This document shows positions 16,304-25,396 of a DNA stretch of 43,178 bases, one piece after another. The notes under the pieces are model-generated. The model did not search any database and was not told the DNA's origin. It was given only the letters and a program-made list of their open reading frames with translations. Origin of the DNA: Methyloglobulus morosus KoM1 (GTDB lineage Bacteria > Pseudomonadota > Gammaproteobacteria > Methylococcales > Methylomonadaceae); contig NZ_AYLO01000059.1 in the NCBI RefSeq assembly GCF_000496735.2, positions 8,553 to 51,730 of the forward strand. Reading direction: 5' to 3'. Each line of letters opens with the position of its first letter. Position 1 is the first letter of the stretch. The translations under genes were made by a program, and so were the position numbers.

Positions 16304-17512
16304 TTGTTTGATTTATCCCTAAAGCTAGACGAACGGTCGCAACAGGGTTTGCGCCGCTCAAGACGCATTGTTGAATCCCCGCAAGGCATTAACCTGATTT
16401 GCGACGGCAAAGCTGTCGTCAACTTTTGCAGCAACGATTACTTAGGCTTGGCTAACCATCCTGATGTCATCAATGCCTTCAAGTCTGCATCGGACAAATA
16501 CGGCGTGGGCAGCGGCTCGGCGCATTTGATTTGCGGCCACAGCCGTGCCCATCATGCGTTGGAAGAGGAGCTGGCGGCCTTTACCGGACGTGATCGCGCT
16601 TTGCTGTTTTCCACGGGTTACATGGCGAATATGGGTGCGATTTCGGCCTTGGTCGGGCGAGGCGATACGGTGTTGGAAGACCGTTTGAACCATGCGTCCT
16701 TGCTGGATGGCGGTTTGTTGTCGGGGGCGAGGTTTAAGCGTTATGCCCATGGGGATGTAGAGCATTTGCAAAATCTATTAGGAAATAGCGAAGCAAATAA
16801 GAATTCTGTTGATATCCCTCACCCTAGCCCTCTCCCAAAGGGAGAGGGGATTTCCCGTAGGTTGATTGTGACTGACGGCGTGTTCAGCATGGACGGCGAT
16901 ATTGCGCCTGTGCAAGCCTTGTCGGCTGTCGCCAAACGGCATGATGCTTGGTTGATGGTGGACGATGCTCACGGGTTGGGTGTATTGGGCGACAATGGCG
17001 TCGGTATTCTTGAAGAATTGAAGCTAAGCCAAGACGATGTGCAGGTACTTGTTGGCACATTGGGCAAGGCATTCGGCACATTCGGTGCTTTTGTCGCAGG
17101 CTCGGAAGAATTGATTGAAACTTTGATCCAACGGGCACGGCCTTATGTCTATACCACTGCCTTGCCGCCTGTCATCGCGGAAGCGACGCGCACCAGCCTT
17201 AAGCTTATCCAATCGGAAGGCTGGCGGCGCGAAAAGCTCAGGCAGTTAACCAGCCGTTTCAGGACGGGCGCGGAACAATTAGGCTTGCCTTTGATGGCAT
17301 CGACTTCGCCCATTCAACCGATTTTAATTGGCGAATCAGAACAAGCCGTTGCCGTTAGCAACGCCTTATTTAACCAAGGCTTTCTGGTCAGCGCAATCAG
17401 GCCGCCCACTGTGCCTGTCAATGCTGCAAGATTACGCGTGACTTTTTCCGCAATGCACGAAGAACTTCAAATCGATCAGTTACTGGATGCCCTCGCTAAA
17501 GCCATAGCATGA
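16304..17512 (+). CDS. bioF: 8-amino-7-oxononanoate synthase BioF
   Basis: A 402-residue PLP enzyme that condenses pimeloyl-ACP with alanine. Family landmarks are CSNDYLGLA, the H..L...L core, MVDDAHG (D220/H223) and the Schiff-base lysine K255 in [11 protein letters not shown]. It is about 18 residues longer than E. coli BioF. The extra sequence is at residues ~161-184 and contains [10 protein letters not shown], encoded by a dispersed palindrome. The only usable start before the conserved region is TTG at 16304, 22 bases after a hairpin repeat and preceded by TAAG. No in-frame ATG occurs until residue 107. The end overlaps bioH in ATGA. Confidence 0.96.
   Translation: MFDLSLKLDERSQQGLRRSRRIVESPQGINLICDGKAVVNFCSNDYLGLANHPDVINAFKSASDKYGVGSGSAHLICGHSRAHHALEEELAAFTGRDRALLFSTGYMANMGAISALVGRGDTVLEDRLNHASLLDGGLLSGARFKRYAHGDVEHLQNLLGNSEANKNSVDIPHPSPLPKGEGISRRLIVTDGVFSMDGDIAPVQALSAVAKRHDAWLMVDDAHGLGVLGDNGVGILEELKLSQDDVQVLVGTLGKAFGTFGAFVAGSEELIETLIQRARPYVYTTALPPVIAEATRTSLKLIQSEGWRREKLRQLTSRFRTGAEQLGLPLMASTSPIQPILIGESEQAVAVSNALFNQGFLVSAIRPPTVPVNAARLRVTFSAMHEELQIDQLLDALAKAIA
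16816..16849. repeat. CCCTCTCCC hairpin repeat inside bioF
   Basis: CCCTCACCCTAG precedes a perfect 9-bp stem, CCCTCTCCC (16828-16836) and GGGAGAGGG (16840-16848), with loop AAA. The piece is in frame with bioF and is translated as [11 protein letters not shown] related intergenic piece occurs at 1628-1651. The match to an extragenic palindrome family explains the length difference from typical BioF. Confidence 0.85.
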
Positions 17513-18279
17513 CCAACATTCATACGGAAACTTTCGGGCAGGGCAAGCCTATCGTGCTGGTCCACGGTTGGGCAATGCACAGCGGCATTTGGCGGGCGTT
17601 TGCAAAAGGACTGGCGAAACATTATCAAGTAACCTTGGTTGATTTGCCTGGGCATGGACGAAGTGGGGCGATTAAGCCATTCACGCTTGAAACGGTTAGC
17701 ACAGCCTTGGTAGGGGCCATCCCTAATGAACCTTGTTGCTGGCTAGGCTGGTCACTCGGTGCAGCTTTCGTGCTGGAGATTGCCCGTCGTTTTCCAAGCC
17801 GTGTCAATAAAGTGACCTTACTTGCCGGAACACCGTGTTTTGTAAAAAATGATGCCTGGTCGGGCATGGATGTTACGGTTCTCGACAAGTTCGCGGAAAG
17901 TTTGCAACAAGATGTACATACTACTTTGCTCCGGTTTTTGTCTTTGCATATTAAAGGCTTGGATAACCAGAAGGCCACTTTGCAGGAGTTAAAAACCTTG
18001 GTTTTTGAAACGCCAGAACCCAGTCAACATACCTTGCAGCAAGGATTGGATATCCTTAAACAAGCTGATTTAAGGGATGTGTTTGCCAATCTTAAAATAC
18101 CCGTTGCGGTTATTTTAGGTCGACTGGATACCTTAATCCCCGTTTCCGTCGGGGTAAAGATGCATGAATTATTGCCAGACGTGGCTTTAACCGTGATTGA
18201 CAGGGCAGGGCATGTGCCATTCTTGTCGCATCAAGAAGCATTGGTTAATGCAGTACGTCGTTTTATGGATAAGGGATAA
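17509..18279 (+). CDS. bioH: Pimeloyl-ACP methyl ester carboxylesterase BioH
   Basis: A 256-residue alpha/beta-hydrolase that removes the methyl group from pimeloyl-ACP methyl ester, ending BioC-initiated chain synthesis. The triad falls at the positions known from E. coli BioH: S82 (GWSLGA), D207 (GRLDTLIP) and H235 (AGHVPF). The oxyanion-side motif [10 protein letters not shown] is present. The start overlaps the bioF stop (ATGA) and the end overlaps the bioC start (TAATG), so it is translationally coupled on both sides. Confidence 0.97.
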   Translation: MTNIHTETFGQGKPIVLVHGWAMHSGIWRAFAKGLAKHYQVTLVDLPGHGRSGAIKPFTLETVSTALVGAIPNEPCCWLGWSLGAAFVLEIARRFPSRVNKVTLLAGTPCFVKNDAWSGMDVTVLDKFAESLQQDVHTTLLRFLSLHIKGLDNQKATLQELKTLVFETPEPSQHTLQQGLDILKQADLRDVFANLKIPVAVILGRLDTLIPVSVGVKMHELLPDVALTVIDRAGHVPFLSHQEALVNAVRRFMDKG

Positions 18280-19064
18280 TGCGGGTAAAGACCAAGATAA
18301 AACAATCGTTTGCAATGGCTTCGACAACTTATGATAGCGTTGCCTTATTGCAGCAGAAAGTTGGTGGACAGCTCATACAGCGGATAGGGAATGTTGGTCG
18401 GCTTGATACGGTTATCGATATAGGCTGTGGTACGGGTTTTGTTGTCAACGAGATTTTAGGTCGAAAACACGTTGTACCCGAACAAATTGTTGCGCTGGAT
18501 ATTGCTTTGCCCATGTTGCTGCTGGCTCGCAGTAAATTGAAAAATAATAATAAGGTTACTTTTCTCTGTGCGGATGCAGAATATTTGCCGCTACAGGCAC
18601 AATCGGCGGATTTAGTTATTTCCAACTTAGCCTTCCAATGGTGCAATAACCTGGAGAAAACATTGGCCGACATAAAGCGAATATTGAGGTCGGAAGGCCA
18701 GTTTTATTTCACCACCTTTGGGCAGCAAACATTGTCTGAGTTAAGGTACGCCTGGCAAGAAGTTGACGATTATGCCCATGTGAATACGTTTGTCAGTGCG
18801 GGGCAATTAACGGATTATCTGTATCAAGTGGGATTTAAGCAGGTCGAGGTGGAAACTTGCACTTATATTTCAACCTATGAATCCGTTTGGGACTTGATGG
18901 CCGAGTTAAAGCAATGGGGTGCACATACTGTATTGGAAGGCTGCAATAAGCAGCTGACGCGCAAATCAGCCATGCAACGCATGATTTGTGCTTACCAACA
19001 GCAAGACAAAAATGGCTTGGTGTCGGCGACGTTTGAAGTCATTACAGCTGCGGCCAGGGTATAA
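18279..19064 (+). CDS. bioC: Malonyl-ACP O-methyltransferase BioC
   Basis: A 261-residue class I SAM-dependent methyltransferase that methylates malonyl-ACP to start pimelate synthesis. Motif I is VIDIGCGTG (45-53), the acidic residue of motif II is D74 (VALDIA), and CADAEYLPL and DLVISNLAFQW follow. The N-terminus KTKIKQSFAMASTTYDSVALLQ matches the BioC pattern (FS.aa..YD..a..Q). The ATG shares a base with the bioH stop. It pairs with BioH to make pimeloyl-ACP. Confidence 0.96.
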   Translation: MRVKTKIKQSFAMASTTYDSVALLQQKVGGQLIQRIGNVGRLDTVIDIGCGTGFVVNEILGRKHVVPEQIVALDIALPMLLLARSKLKNNNKVTFLCADAEYLPLQAQSADLVISNLAFQWCNNLEKTLADIKRILRSEGQFYFTTFGQQTLSELRYAWQEVDDYAHVNTFVSAGQLTDYLYQVGFKQVEVETCTYISTYESVWDLMAELKQWGAHTVLEGCNKQLTRKSAMQRMICAYQQQDKNGLVSATFEVITAAARV

Positions 19065-19070
19065 CTCAAG

Positions 19071-19757
19071 ATGGAGCAAGGGTATTTTATTACCGGAACG
19101 GACACCAACATAGGCAAAACCTGGGCAACCGTCGCCCTGATGCAGTATTTCAAAAATCAAGGGAAATCGGTTATCGGCATGAAGCCCGTGGCTTCAGGAT
19201 GCACCCTCAAAGACGGTATGCTGGTTAATGATGATGCGCTTTTGCTCCAGGAACATGCGACAGTCAAGCTGGATTATCGGCAAATTAATCCTTATGCTTT
19301 TTCACTCCCCGTTTCCCCGCATATTGCCGGGAAGGATAATCCCGTCGATTTGGCTGTTATTGTTGATGGTTTTAATGCCATCAGCGATTACGCCGACGCC
19401 ATCCTGGTTGAAGGGGCTGGCGGTTGGTATTCGCCACTGAATGAAAGCCAGGATAACAGCGACCTTGCGGCGGCGCTAGGCTTGCCTGTGCTACTCGTAG
19501 TGGCGATTAGGCTAGGTTGTATCAACCACGCAAAGTTATCTTACCAGGCAATAATAAGCAGCGGTGTTAGTTGTGCTGGTTGGATTGCGGTTTGCACCGA
19601 CCCTAATGAACGGTGCATCGAAGAAAATATCGCCATGATAAAAAAACGGCTGGATGCGCCGTTGCGGGGCGTGCTGCCCTATAAGGATGTTCCCAATTTT
19701 GATGAATTGGCAGGCGGCTACTCGTTTGCAGCTTCACTGTTACTTAGCCAGTCTTGA
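19071..19757 (+). CDS. bioD: Dethiobiotin synthetase BioD
   Basis: A 228-residue ATP-dependent carboxylase that closes the ureido ring of 7,8-diaminopelargonate. The P-loop GTDTNIGKT (residues 9-17), the KPVASGC loop, ND for metal binding and VEGAGGWYSPL are typical. It lies 6 bases after bioC and is the last biotin gene; bioA, the preceding step, is missing from the window. It ends only 6 bases from the convergent gspD stop, with a run of seven T between them. Confidence 0.97.
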   Translation: MEQGYFITGTDTNIGKTWATVALMQYFKNQGKSVIGMKPVASGCTLKDGMLVNDDALLLQEHATVKLDYRQINPYAFSLPVSPHIAGKDNPVDLAVIVDGFNAISDYADAILVEGAGGWYSPLNESQDNSDLAAALGLPVLLVVAIRLGCINHAKLSYQAIISSGVSCAGWIAVCTDPNERCIEENIAMIKKRLDAPLRGVLPYKDVPNFDELAGGYSFAASLLLSQS

Positions 19758-19763
19758 ATTTTT

Positions 19764-21992
19764 TTACCAGTTTCTTGCGCGCCACCAATCACCCTTTTTC
19801 TTGGGTTTAGCTGGATCGTAGTACAGGCCTGTCAGCTTTCTCTTGAATTCATCGGTGATGACCCTAGCATCTTGTTTTGATGTGACGACACGAGGGGTAA
19901 TCAATACCACTAATTCAGTTTTGTCATCTTTTAAAGTCGTATCACCAAATAATGAACCGATATACGGTATTTCATGTAAGAAAGGAATCCCATTCTTGAG
20001 ATAATTCTTTTTAGATTCTATTAGTCCACCTAAAGCAATGGTTTCACCGTCTTTTACTGCCACGGAACTTTCGATTTCTTTCTTTTGAATTGTTGGCGAT
20101 GTTGAAACACCAGTCGTTGTAGCGACAGGTGTGCTGACAGTTTGGTGGATATCCATAATGACCATACCACTTGAATTGACCCTAGGCGTAACTTCCAATA
20201 TAACCCCTGTATCCTTGTATTGAATTTGGTTAGCTTGGGCAAAACCTGTGCCTGTGTTTGTGCCGGTGCTGGCGATGGCATTGGATAGGCTGCTGGTTTG
20301 GATGGGGACTTGGTCACCCACATTTATTTTGGCCTCCTGATTATTTAAGACCATCAGCGACGGCGATGAAATTACTTGGACATTTCCCAGATTGGCTTGT
20401 GCATTTAATAAAGCTTTGATAGCCCCTGAGCTATAAATGGCGCTTAGCCCACCCGTTGCAGCGGCAGCGGCAGCGGTAGCGGCGGCAGTACCAAATTTTG
20501 CTCCGGCTACAGCCGTTGGGGTGCTACCAATGCCACTGGCATCTTTCGCCAAATACCACTGAATACCATATTGTAAATCATCATTCAACGAAACTGCTGC
20601 GATTGTGGCGTCTATCAATACTTGTAAAGGGATAATATCCAACTGCTTGATCACTGGAAGGATTTTTGAATATTCTTGAGGCGTGGCGACCACAATGATG
20701 GAGTTATTGGCGATATCTGCGACAATCTTTGTTTCATTGTCGCCTGAGCCGCCACCGGAACTGCCGCCAGATTGAGAGCCTCCTGCCGAACTTTTTTTGC
20801 GTTTGACGGACGTTGTTGCATCGGTTTTTTGGCTGTTACTGCTGTCGAAAGAATCTTTATTGCTGGTCGTTGCCGATTTTTTTCCGGCGGCTACTTTGGC
20901 GGACTTATCCCTGGGGCCGGCACCCGTAAAAATTTCATTGAGCGTACCGGCCAGTTCCTCGGCATCCATGTTTTGGACCCTATATACATTGACCCCGCCG
21001 CCGGATTCGGTATTCGCCCTGTCCAGCCGATAAATCCAGTTTTCAACGTCTTTCAAATAAGCGGCTTGGTGAGTAATTGCCAATACTGCGTTCATTCGCT
21101 CTATGGGCAGGAAGCGGAAAAATTCACTGTCTTCCTTGCCGGTAGAGGTATTGAACACGGCTTCCAGTTCATCTATGACTTGGTCTGGCTCGACATGCTT
21201 CAGCGGGAACAGGGCAAAAGAGCGCCCCCTTAACAAGTCGATATCAAAGGTGCTGACCATGTCCATCACGCGCGCTAATTCGTCCGAGGTCCCTTGCGCC
21301 ACGATAGTATTGCGGGTGCTATCTACGGTTAAGATCGTTTTTTCATGCACCATGGGCTTTAGGATGTCGGCAACTTCCTGGGCGGCGACATTACGGATAG
21401 GGATGACCCGGGATTGGTATCCCGTGCTGCCGCCCGCAACGGTGGCACTGTACAAGGCCTCCGATTTTGGCTCTATATGATAAATTTTGCCATCCTTGAC
21501 CAAGGCCGCATTGTTCATGCTCAAGACCATTTCCAGGGTAGGTAAAAGTTCTGCTTTGCTCAACGGTTCTTTCGTATTGAGGGTGACTTTGCCCGTCACT
21601 TTTGGGCTAAGGACATAGTTTTCCCCTAAAATGTCACTTAAAATAACTTTGGCGACTTCACCTAGGTCGGCATCGTCAAAATTTAGGCTGTAAGTGCCCG
21701 CCCCCCCTGGCGTTGAACTACGTCGATGGCTTTCGCCCTTGGGCGTAAAACGATCCCGGGCGGGGTACATTTCGATTTTCGATTGCAAAGCATCGTTAAT
21801 AGGCGTTTTGTTTTGCAGGTCCCTCAAGCTTGCACTTCCATCTGCCCCAGTCCCCTCGGTGCGATCTTTGAGTACAGGGGTGAGCGGTATTTTAGCGGAC
21901 CGTTTTGGGGGCAAAAGCTCACAGCTGGGCAGCGTTAAGGCCAAGGTAAGTATGCAGGCAACCTTGATTGAGTTACTGAAATTGTTCATCAT
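19764..21992 (-). CDS. gspD: Type II secretion secretin GspD (XpsD-like lipoprotein)
   Basis: A 742-residue secretin. The N-terminus MMNNFSNSIKVACILTLALT ends in the lipobox LPSC, suggesting a self-targeting lipoprotein secretin as known for XpsD and HxcQ. After a ~90-residue linker, N-domains begin at YSLNFDDADLGEVAKVIL. A Ser/Gly/Lys-rich disordered insert (near KSSAGGSQSGGSSGGGSGDN) precedes the last N-domain. The secretin core carries VQVISSPSLMVLNN, INVGDQVPI and GIPFLHEIPYIGSLFG. An Ala-rich stretch AAATAAAAAATGG lies at the core's gate region. An earlier ATG at 22025 would lengthen the overlap with the upstream gene; 21992 with CGAGAA upstream is preferred. It is the last gene of the gsp run. 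Confidence 0.95.
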   Translation of the reverse strand: MMNNFSNSIKVACILTLALTLPSCELLPPKRSAKIPLTPVLKDRTEGTGADGSASLRDLQNKTPINDALQSKIEMYPARDRFTPKGESHRRSSTPGGAGTYSLNFDDADLGEVAKVILSDILGENYVLSPKVTGKVTLNTKEPLSKAELLPTLEMVLSMNNAALVKDGKIYHIEPKSEALYSATVAGGSTGYQSRVIPIRNVAAQEVADILKPMVHEKTILTVDSTRNTIVAQGTSDELARVMDMVSTFDIDLLRGRSFALFPLKHVEPDQVIDELEAVFNTSTGKEDSEFFRFLPIERMNAVLAITHQAAYLKDVENWIYRLDRANTESGGGVNVYRVQNMDAEELAGTLNEIFTGAGPRDKSAKVAAGKKSATTSNKDSFDSSNSQKTDATTSVKRKKSSAGGSQSGGSSGGGSGDNETKIVADIANNSIIVVATPQEYSKILPVIKQLDIIPLQVLIDATIAAVSLNDDLQYGIQWYLAKDASGIGSTPTAVAGAKFGTAAATAAAAAATGGLSAIYSSGAIKALLNAQANLGNVQVISSPSLMVLNNQEAKINVGDQVPIQTSSLSNAIASTGTNTGTGFAQANQIQYKDTGVILEVTPRVNSSGMVIMDIHQTVSTPVATTTGVSTSPTIQKKEIESSVAVKDGETIALGGLIESKKNYLKNGIPFLHEIPYIGSLFGDTTLKDDKTELVVLITPRVVTSKQDARVITDEFKRKLTGLYYDPAKPKKKGDWWRARNW

Positions 21993-22680
21993 TGTTATTC
22001 TCGAAGTTGGAGTCACTTGATTCATCGGGGATAAATTCTGGTTCTAATGCCGGTTCAGGCACAGGCTCAGGGATGGGCATCGGTTGTTGTCCAGGCACAA
22101 TCTGTGGCTGTCCAACTTGGGTAGGTGTGGTTGGCGCAACTCTGGAATCGCCGGTATTACTCACTGGTTCCTTGGGTTTGGGCTTCCTCAAAGGCAGTTC
22201 TTTTTGCTTACTGCCTTGGCTGACAACCACTTTGTCTTTCTGTATGTCAATCAGTTTCCAGCCGTCTATATCGTTATCTTTAGTGACTTTCCGGTAATTA
22301 TCTTTAGGGGTTTTGCCGGTTGTCCTACTCAATAAGGCGTAAAGCTTATTTTGGTAGGTATAAATGCCGTTCACATCCCAGTTAAATGATTCTGTCGCCG
22401 CATTGGTTACAGGGATGGGTTCGTTGGTGGGTTCGTTGACTGGCTTTCTTCCTTGTATGAATAATGGCCTTGAAACCAAATCCGTATAGCTGGTTTCAGG
22501 ATGTTTAGCCAGCTCAATGGAAGGTAATTGCGCGACCGCCTTTTTTGGCTTATTTACAGATTCGACAGTTTCAAGTAATTGTTTTTGCGCGTAAATGGCA
22601 TACATCCATTCGCAAAATATGACGAGCAGTAAGCCCGCGCACATGACACCTAGGAATTTGATTAACTTTATGTTCATCAT
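21973..22680 (-). CDS. gspN: GspC-like/XpsN-type inner-membrane T2SS protein
   Basis: A 235-residue single-pass protein with a membrane anchor (residues ~9-29) and a periplasmic HR-like part with TSYTDLVSRPLF (64-74), VNGIYTYQNKLYALL and GWKLIDIQKDKVVVSQG. This is the pattern of GspC homology regions that contact the secretin N-domains. No PDZ domain follows; instead residues ~165-220 are proline/glutamate-rich. Position after gspM and before gspD matches xpsN in the Xanthomonas order E-F-G-H-I-J-K-L-M-N-D. The start overlaps the gspM stop (TGATG-type) and the end overlaps gspD. Naming as GspN follows synteny; GspC would also be acceptable. Confidence 0.75.
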   Translation of the reverse strand: MMNIKLIKFLGVMCAGLLLVIFCEWMYAIYAQKQLLETVESVNKPKKAVAQLPSIELAKHPETSYTDLVSRPLFIQGRKPVNEPTNEPIPVTNAATESFNWDVNGIYTYQNKLYALLSRTTGKTPKDNYRKVTKDNDIDGWKLIDIQKDKVVVSQGSKQKELPLRKPKPKEPVSNTGDSRVAPTTPTQVGQPQIVPGQQPMPIPEPVPEPALEPEFIPDESSDSNFENNNDEQFQ

Positions 22681-23264
22681 GATGATTGCGCCCTCATGAA
22701 GCTGATGGCCTGAAAATTGATATTCAGCCCGTTACTGGGTTCAATCTGGCGTGTTATTCGATTTCGGACGCTGCGCATAGGCCTGATATCCAATTGTTCG
22801 ATTACAATCAGGGGTGCGGCTGTTTCCAACTTATACAAGACTGCCCGTAGCACTTCGATACTGCCCGTCATCCTGACGCTGACGGTTATTCGGCTGAATT
22901 TGTCTTTGTTGGTGGGGGGCAGCACCTGGGTGCTGCTCAATTGCCCACCCGCCTGCACGATGGCTTGCTTAATGAACTCCTGCATTTGCGCAGAGGCGAG
23001 AGCGCTGGTACCTTGGGTGTTGAAGTACTTTTGGTCTTCATGTTGTTGCTTTATTGCGGCTATATTCCCTACTATCGCCTCTTTCCCTGCCAATATTTGT
23101 TCATATTTTTTTAGGGTGAATGCTAAATTTTCTTTGTTTTCATGCAATTCCAGGCCTTTGCTTATAATTGGGACGATAAGCACCAGTACGACTAACAGTA
23201 CGACCAAAGCGAGCAGCCCTACAGCAAGCCATCGCTGAGCTTGGGGGTTATTGCTCAGATCCAT
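22677..23264 (-). CDS. gspM: Type II secretion protein GspM
   Basis: A 195-residue bitopic inner-membrane protein. A transmembrane helix (residues ~11-34, very Val/Leu-rich) is followed by a coiled-coil stretch and a small ferredoxin-like periplasmic domain of the GspM type-b/PilO kind. The ATG at 23264 has a strong AGGAGA ribosome binding site and lies inside the 3' end of gspL; a longer frame to 23309 adds 15 unlikely residues. GspM partners GspL in the assembly platform around the GspE ATPase. Confidence 0.85.
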   Translation of the reverse strand: MDLSNNPQAQRWLAVGLLALVVLLVVLVLIVPIISKGLELHENKENLAFTLKKYEQILAGKEAIVGNIAAIKQQHEDQKYFNTQGTSALASAQMQEFIKQAIVQAGGQLSSTQVLPPTNKDKFSRITVSVRMTGSIEVLRAVLYKLETAAPLIVIEQLDIRPMRSVRNRITRQIEPSNGLNINFQAISFMRAQSS

Positions 23265-24381
23265 TGGTATCTCCTGGCTTGATAATATCACCTGCCTTAG
23301 TAATATCAACGGTGATCTGAAAGCGTTCCAATTTGGTTACATTATCGCGGGTAACGGGCGAAACAAATTTTGCATTGGCAAAAATATCGGATGCTTCCAA
23401 TACCGAAATCAGTGATGAAGCGGCCGGTGATTCGCCTTGGACTTGCAATTGGCCGCTTGCATACTGTGCATAAGCCAGCCAGGTGTCATCCTTGATTAAT
23501 TTGCTTAGGGTGTCCAGTACGGACACTACGGGCGGTTTTTCGGTTTTTTTGTCGATCAATTGCTGGGTTTCATCCACCAAGGCATCGACTTCAGCCTGTA
23601 AGGCTTTAGTGCTTTTGGCATCTTTTTCAATGGCCGCAATTTTTCGTTGTAACTCATTGACTGACCTGGATTCAAACCAAACCGGCAAGGCCAGCGCAGA
23701 CAGCATGAGCAATGCGACGATGCCGGTCAATAAACCATGAATTAACTGTGCGGTATTGTCCGATTTTTCCCGCAACCATTCGGGGAGGAGGTTATAAGGT
23801 TCTTCATTTCCTTCCAGGTCGTTGGGTACATCTTCGTAATCGGCAAATTTTGGCACCATGCCAAAAGCTTTGATGTCCCTGCAAAAAGTGTCAAGGACTT
23901 CCCGCGCCGTAAGGATTAACACCACTCTGATCTGTCCTGGTTCGTTGATTACGTCCAAGGCCTTAACCGCATAGTAAGCATGTTCCGCACTAAACGGCGA
24001 ATACCTCGACAATTCGTAGGTGACAACCTGGTACAGGTTCTCTTTGGCAGCGACAGGAAGGGAGAGTTCTTTTTGGATGGCATATTTTCGGGTCAACCGG
24101 AATACCAGGTCGGCTTTTTGCAGGCGTTCGTCAGATGCCAGTAATTCCTTAAATTTGGCTATCCCTTGTTCGTCGCGGTCAACCTTGATGAGCGGTTCGT
24201 CCCGCCATGCAAACCAATAGCTCAAGGCAAATTGATTGCCCTCCGGACGCACAATAATAGTACCCCGCTGGTCATTGACTAGCTGTTTAATCTTTTCTGG
24301 GATTAGGAAGCTAAGTTCACGTTTCCACCAGCGAAAGAATTTTTTAAAATCCAGGTCAATCGCTGAGTTCAGGTTCGGCAT
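23248..24381 (-). CDS. gspL: Type II secretion protein GspL
   Basis: A 377-residue assembly-platform protein. The cytoplasmic part (1-213) has LSLPVAAKENLYQVVTYEL, the actin-like GspL/PilM pattern that recruits GspE. A transmembrane helix lies at 214-235. A coiled coil and a PilN-like periplasmic domain (DTLSKLIKDDTWLAYAQYASGQLQVQG) follow. The start overlaps the gspK end by 26 bases and has no clear ribosome binding site, suggesting coupling to gspK translation. Confidence 0.9.
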   Translation of the reverse strand: MPNLNSAIDLDFKKFFRWWKRELSFLIPEKIKQLVNDQRGTIIVRPEGNQFALSYWFAWRDEPLIKVDRDEQGIAKFKELLASDERLQKADLVFRLTRKYAIQKELSLPVAAKENLYQVVTYELSRYSPFSAEHAYYAVKALDVINEPGQIRVVLILTAREVLDTFCRDIKAFGMVPKFADYEDVPNDLEGNEEPYNLLPEWLREKSDNTAQLIHGLLTGIVALLMLSALALPVWFESRSVNELQRKIAAIEKDAKSTKALQAEVDALVDETQQLIDKKTEKPPVVSVLDTLSKLIKDDTWLAYAQYASGQLQVQGESPAASSLISVLEASDIFANAKFVSPVTRDNVTKLERFQITVDITKAGDIIKPGDTNGSEQ

Positions 24382-25369
24382 ATTGTTTAACTAATAATTC
24401 GCTCATTTCATCGGTATACAAGGATTCTCCATTAGTTGGGTTGCGTTGCCACTCCAAAATATTAAATGGCGGCGGCTGATTGGTATCCGATAACCCAGAC
24501 TGCCCAACGCCCGACTTTAACACGGTTGCAACCACTATAGCGCTGGTTTCATCGGCCATTAAAGCTTCGGACGTTATCTTAATCGTCTCGTTTGAAGCCC
24601 CCAAAATACCGCTTTTGACGAGGCCACCTTGAAATTCCGGCGTAGGCAAGTCGTTTTTTGCACTGTCAAGTCTAGTTGCAACATAACTTTCTATCAAGGT
24701 GGCATCCAAATTAGGTATGATTTTCATGACTTTAGTGGATGCTAGCTTTAAGTTTACCTGTGGCTGTCCCGAATAAACAGTAATAACGGGCTCCAGCCAG
24801 TTATAAATGTGTTCATCCATCCCTAAAACCATTTGTAGCTCTTCCATCGTCTGAAAAGGTTTGTTGCGGGGCTGGTATTTTAACCCTGCGTCTTTGTATT
24901 CTTTTTTTTCCGCGCCATCGATACTTAACAGGTCGTCCGGGTCTCGCCAATCCATTATTGCGGCAACTAATTTTGCTTGCTGCTCTTCTTCTGCGGGCGC
25001 TTGTGAAAAAAGGGCTTGCAGCAATGGCAGGTCGGCTTTGTTGATGTCTATTTTACCGGATTCCGACAGCAACCGCAGGCGGATGCGGGTGTCGCCAAAA
25101 TCCACTTGGTAAATATTGCCGTCCGCACGCCAGCTCTTGTTTGGTTCGGGATTTAACAGCATCATCTCGGCGTACGCAATGCCTGCTTCCGCTGTTGCAA
25201 TCGCCCCTGCGTTGTCCTTTATGCCTGCAACGACGGTCGACTCCCTGCGCATCGTCAACGCAAAACTGCCGGCCATGATGGTCAACAGGCTTAATACCCA
25301 TAAAACAAGGACTAAGGCAAATCCAAGCTGGGTGGATTTTACCTGAGAATATTTGTTTTTCCTATCCAT
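24356..25369 (-). CDS. gspK: Type II secretion minor pseudopilin GspK
   Basis: A 337-residue minor pseudopilin, large as usual for GspK because of an alpha-domain inserted in the fold. The prepilin site is at G16-F17 followed by ALVLVLWVLSLLTIM. The glutamate at mature position 5 is absent, which is normal for GspK. SGKIDINKADLPLLQALF and MDWRDPDD are family blocks. It caps the pseudopilus tip with GspI and GspJ. The processing peptidase is not encoded here. Confidence 0.93.
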   Translation of the reverse strand: MDRKNKYSQVKSTQLGFALVLVLWVLSLLTIMAGSFALTMRRESTVVAGIKDNAGAIATAEAGIAYAEMMLLNPEPNKSWRADGNIYQVDFGDTRIRLRLLSESGKIDINKADLPLLQALFSQAPAEEEQQAKLVAAIMDWRDPDDLLSIDGAEKKEYKDAGLKYQPRNKPFQTMEELQMVLGMDEHIYNWLEPVITVYSGQPQVNLKLASTKVMKIIPNLDATLIESYVATRLDSAKNDLPTPEFQGGLVKSGILGASNETIKITSEALMADETSAIVVATVLKSGVGQSGLSDTNQPPPFNILEWQRNPTNGESLYTDEMSELLVKQYAEPELSD

Positions 25370-25396
25370 TGCCTATTACGGTGAGAATAATGATTA

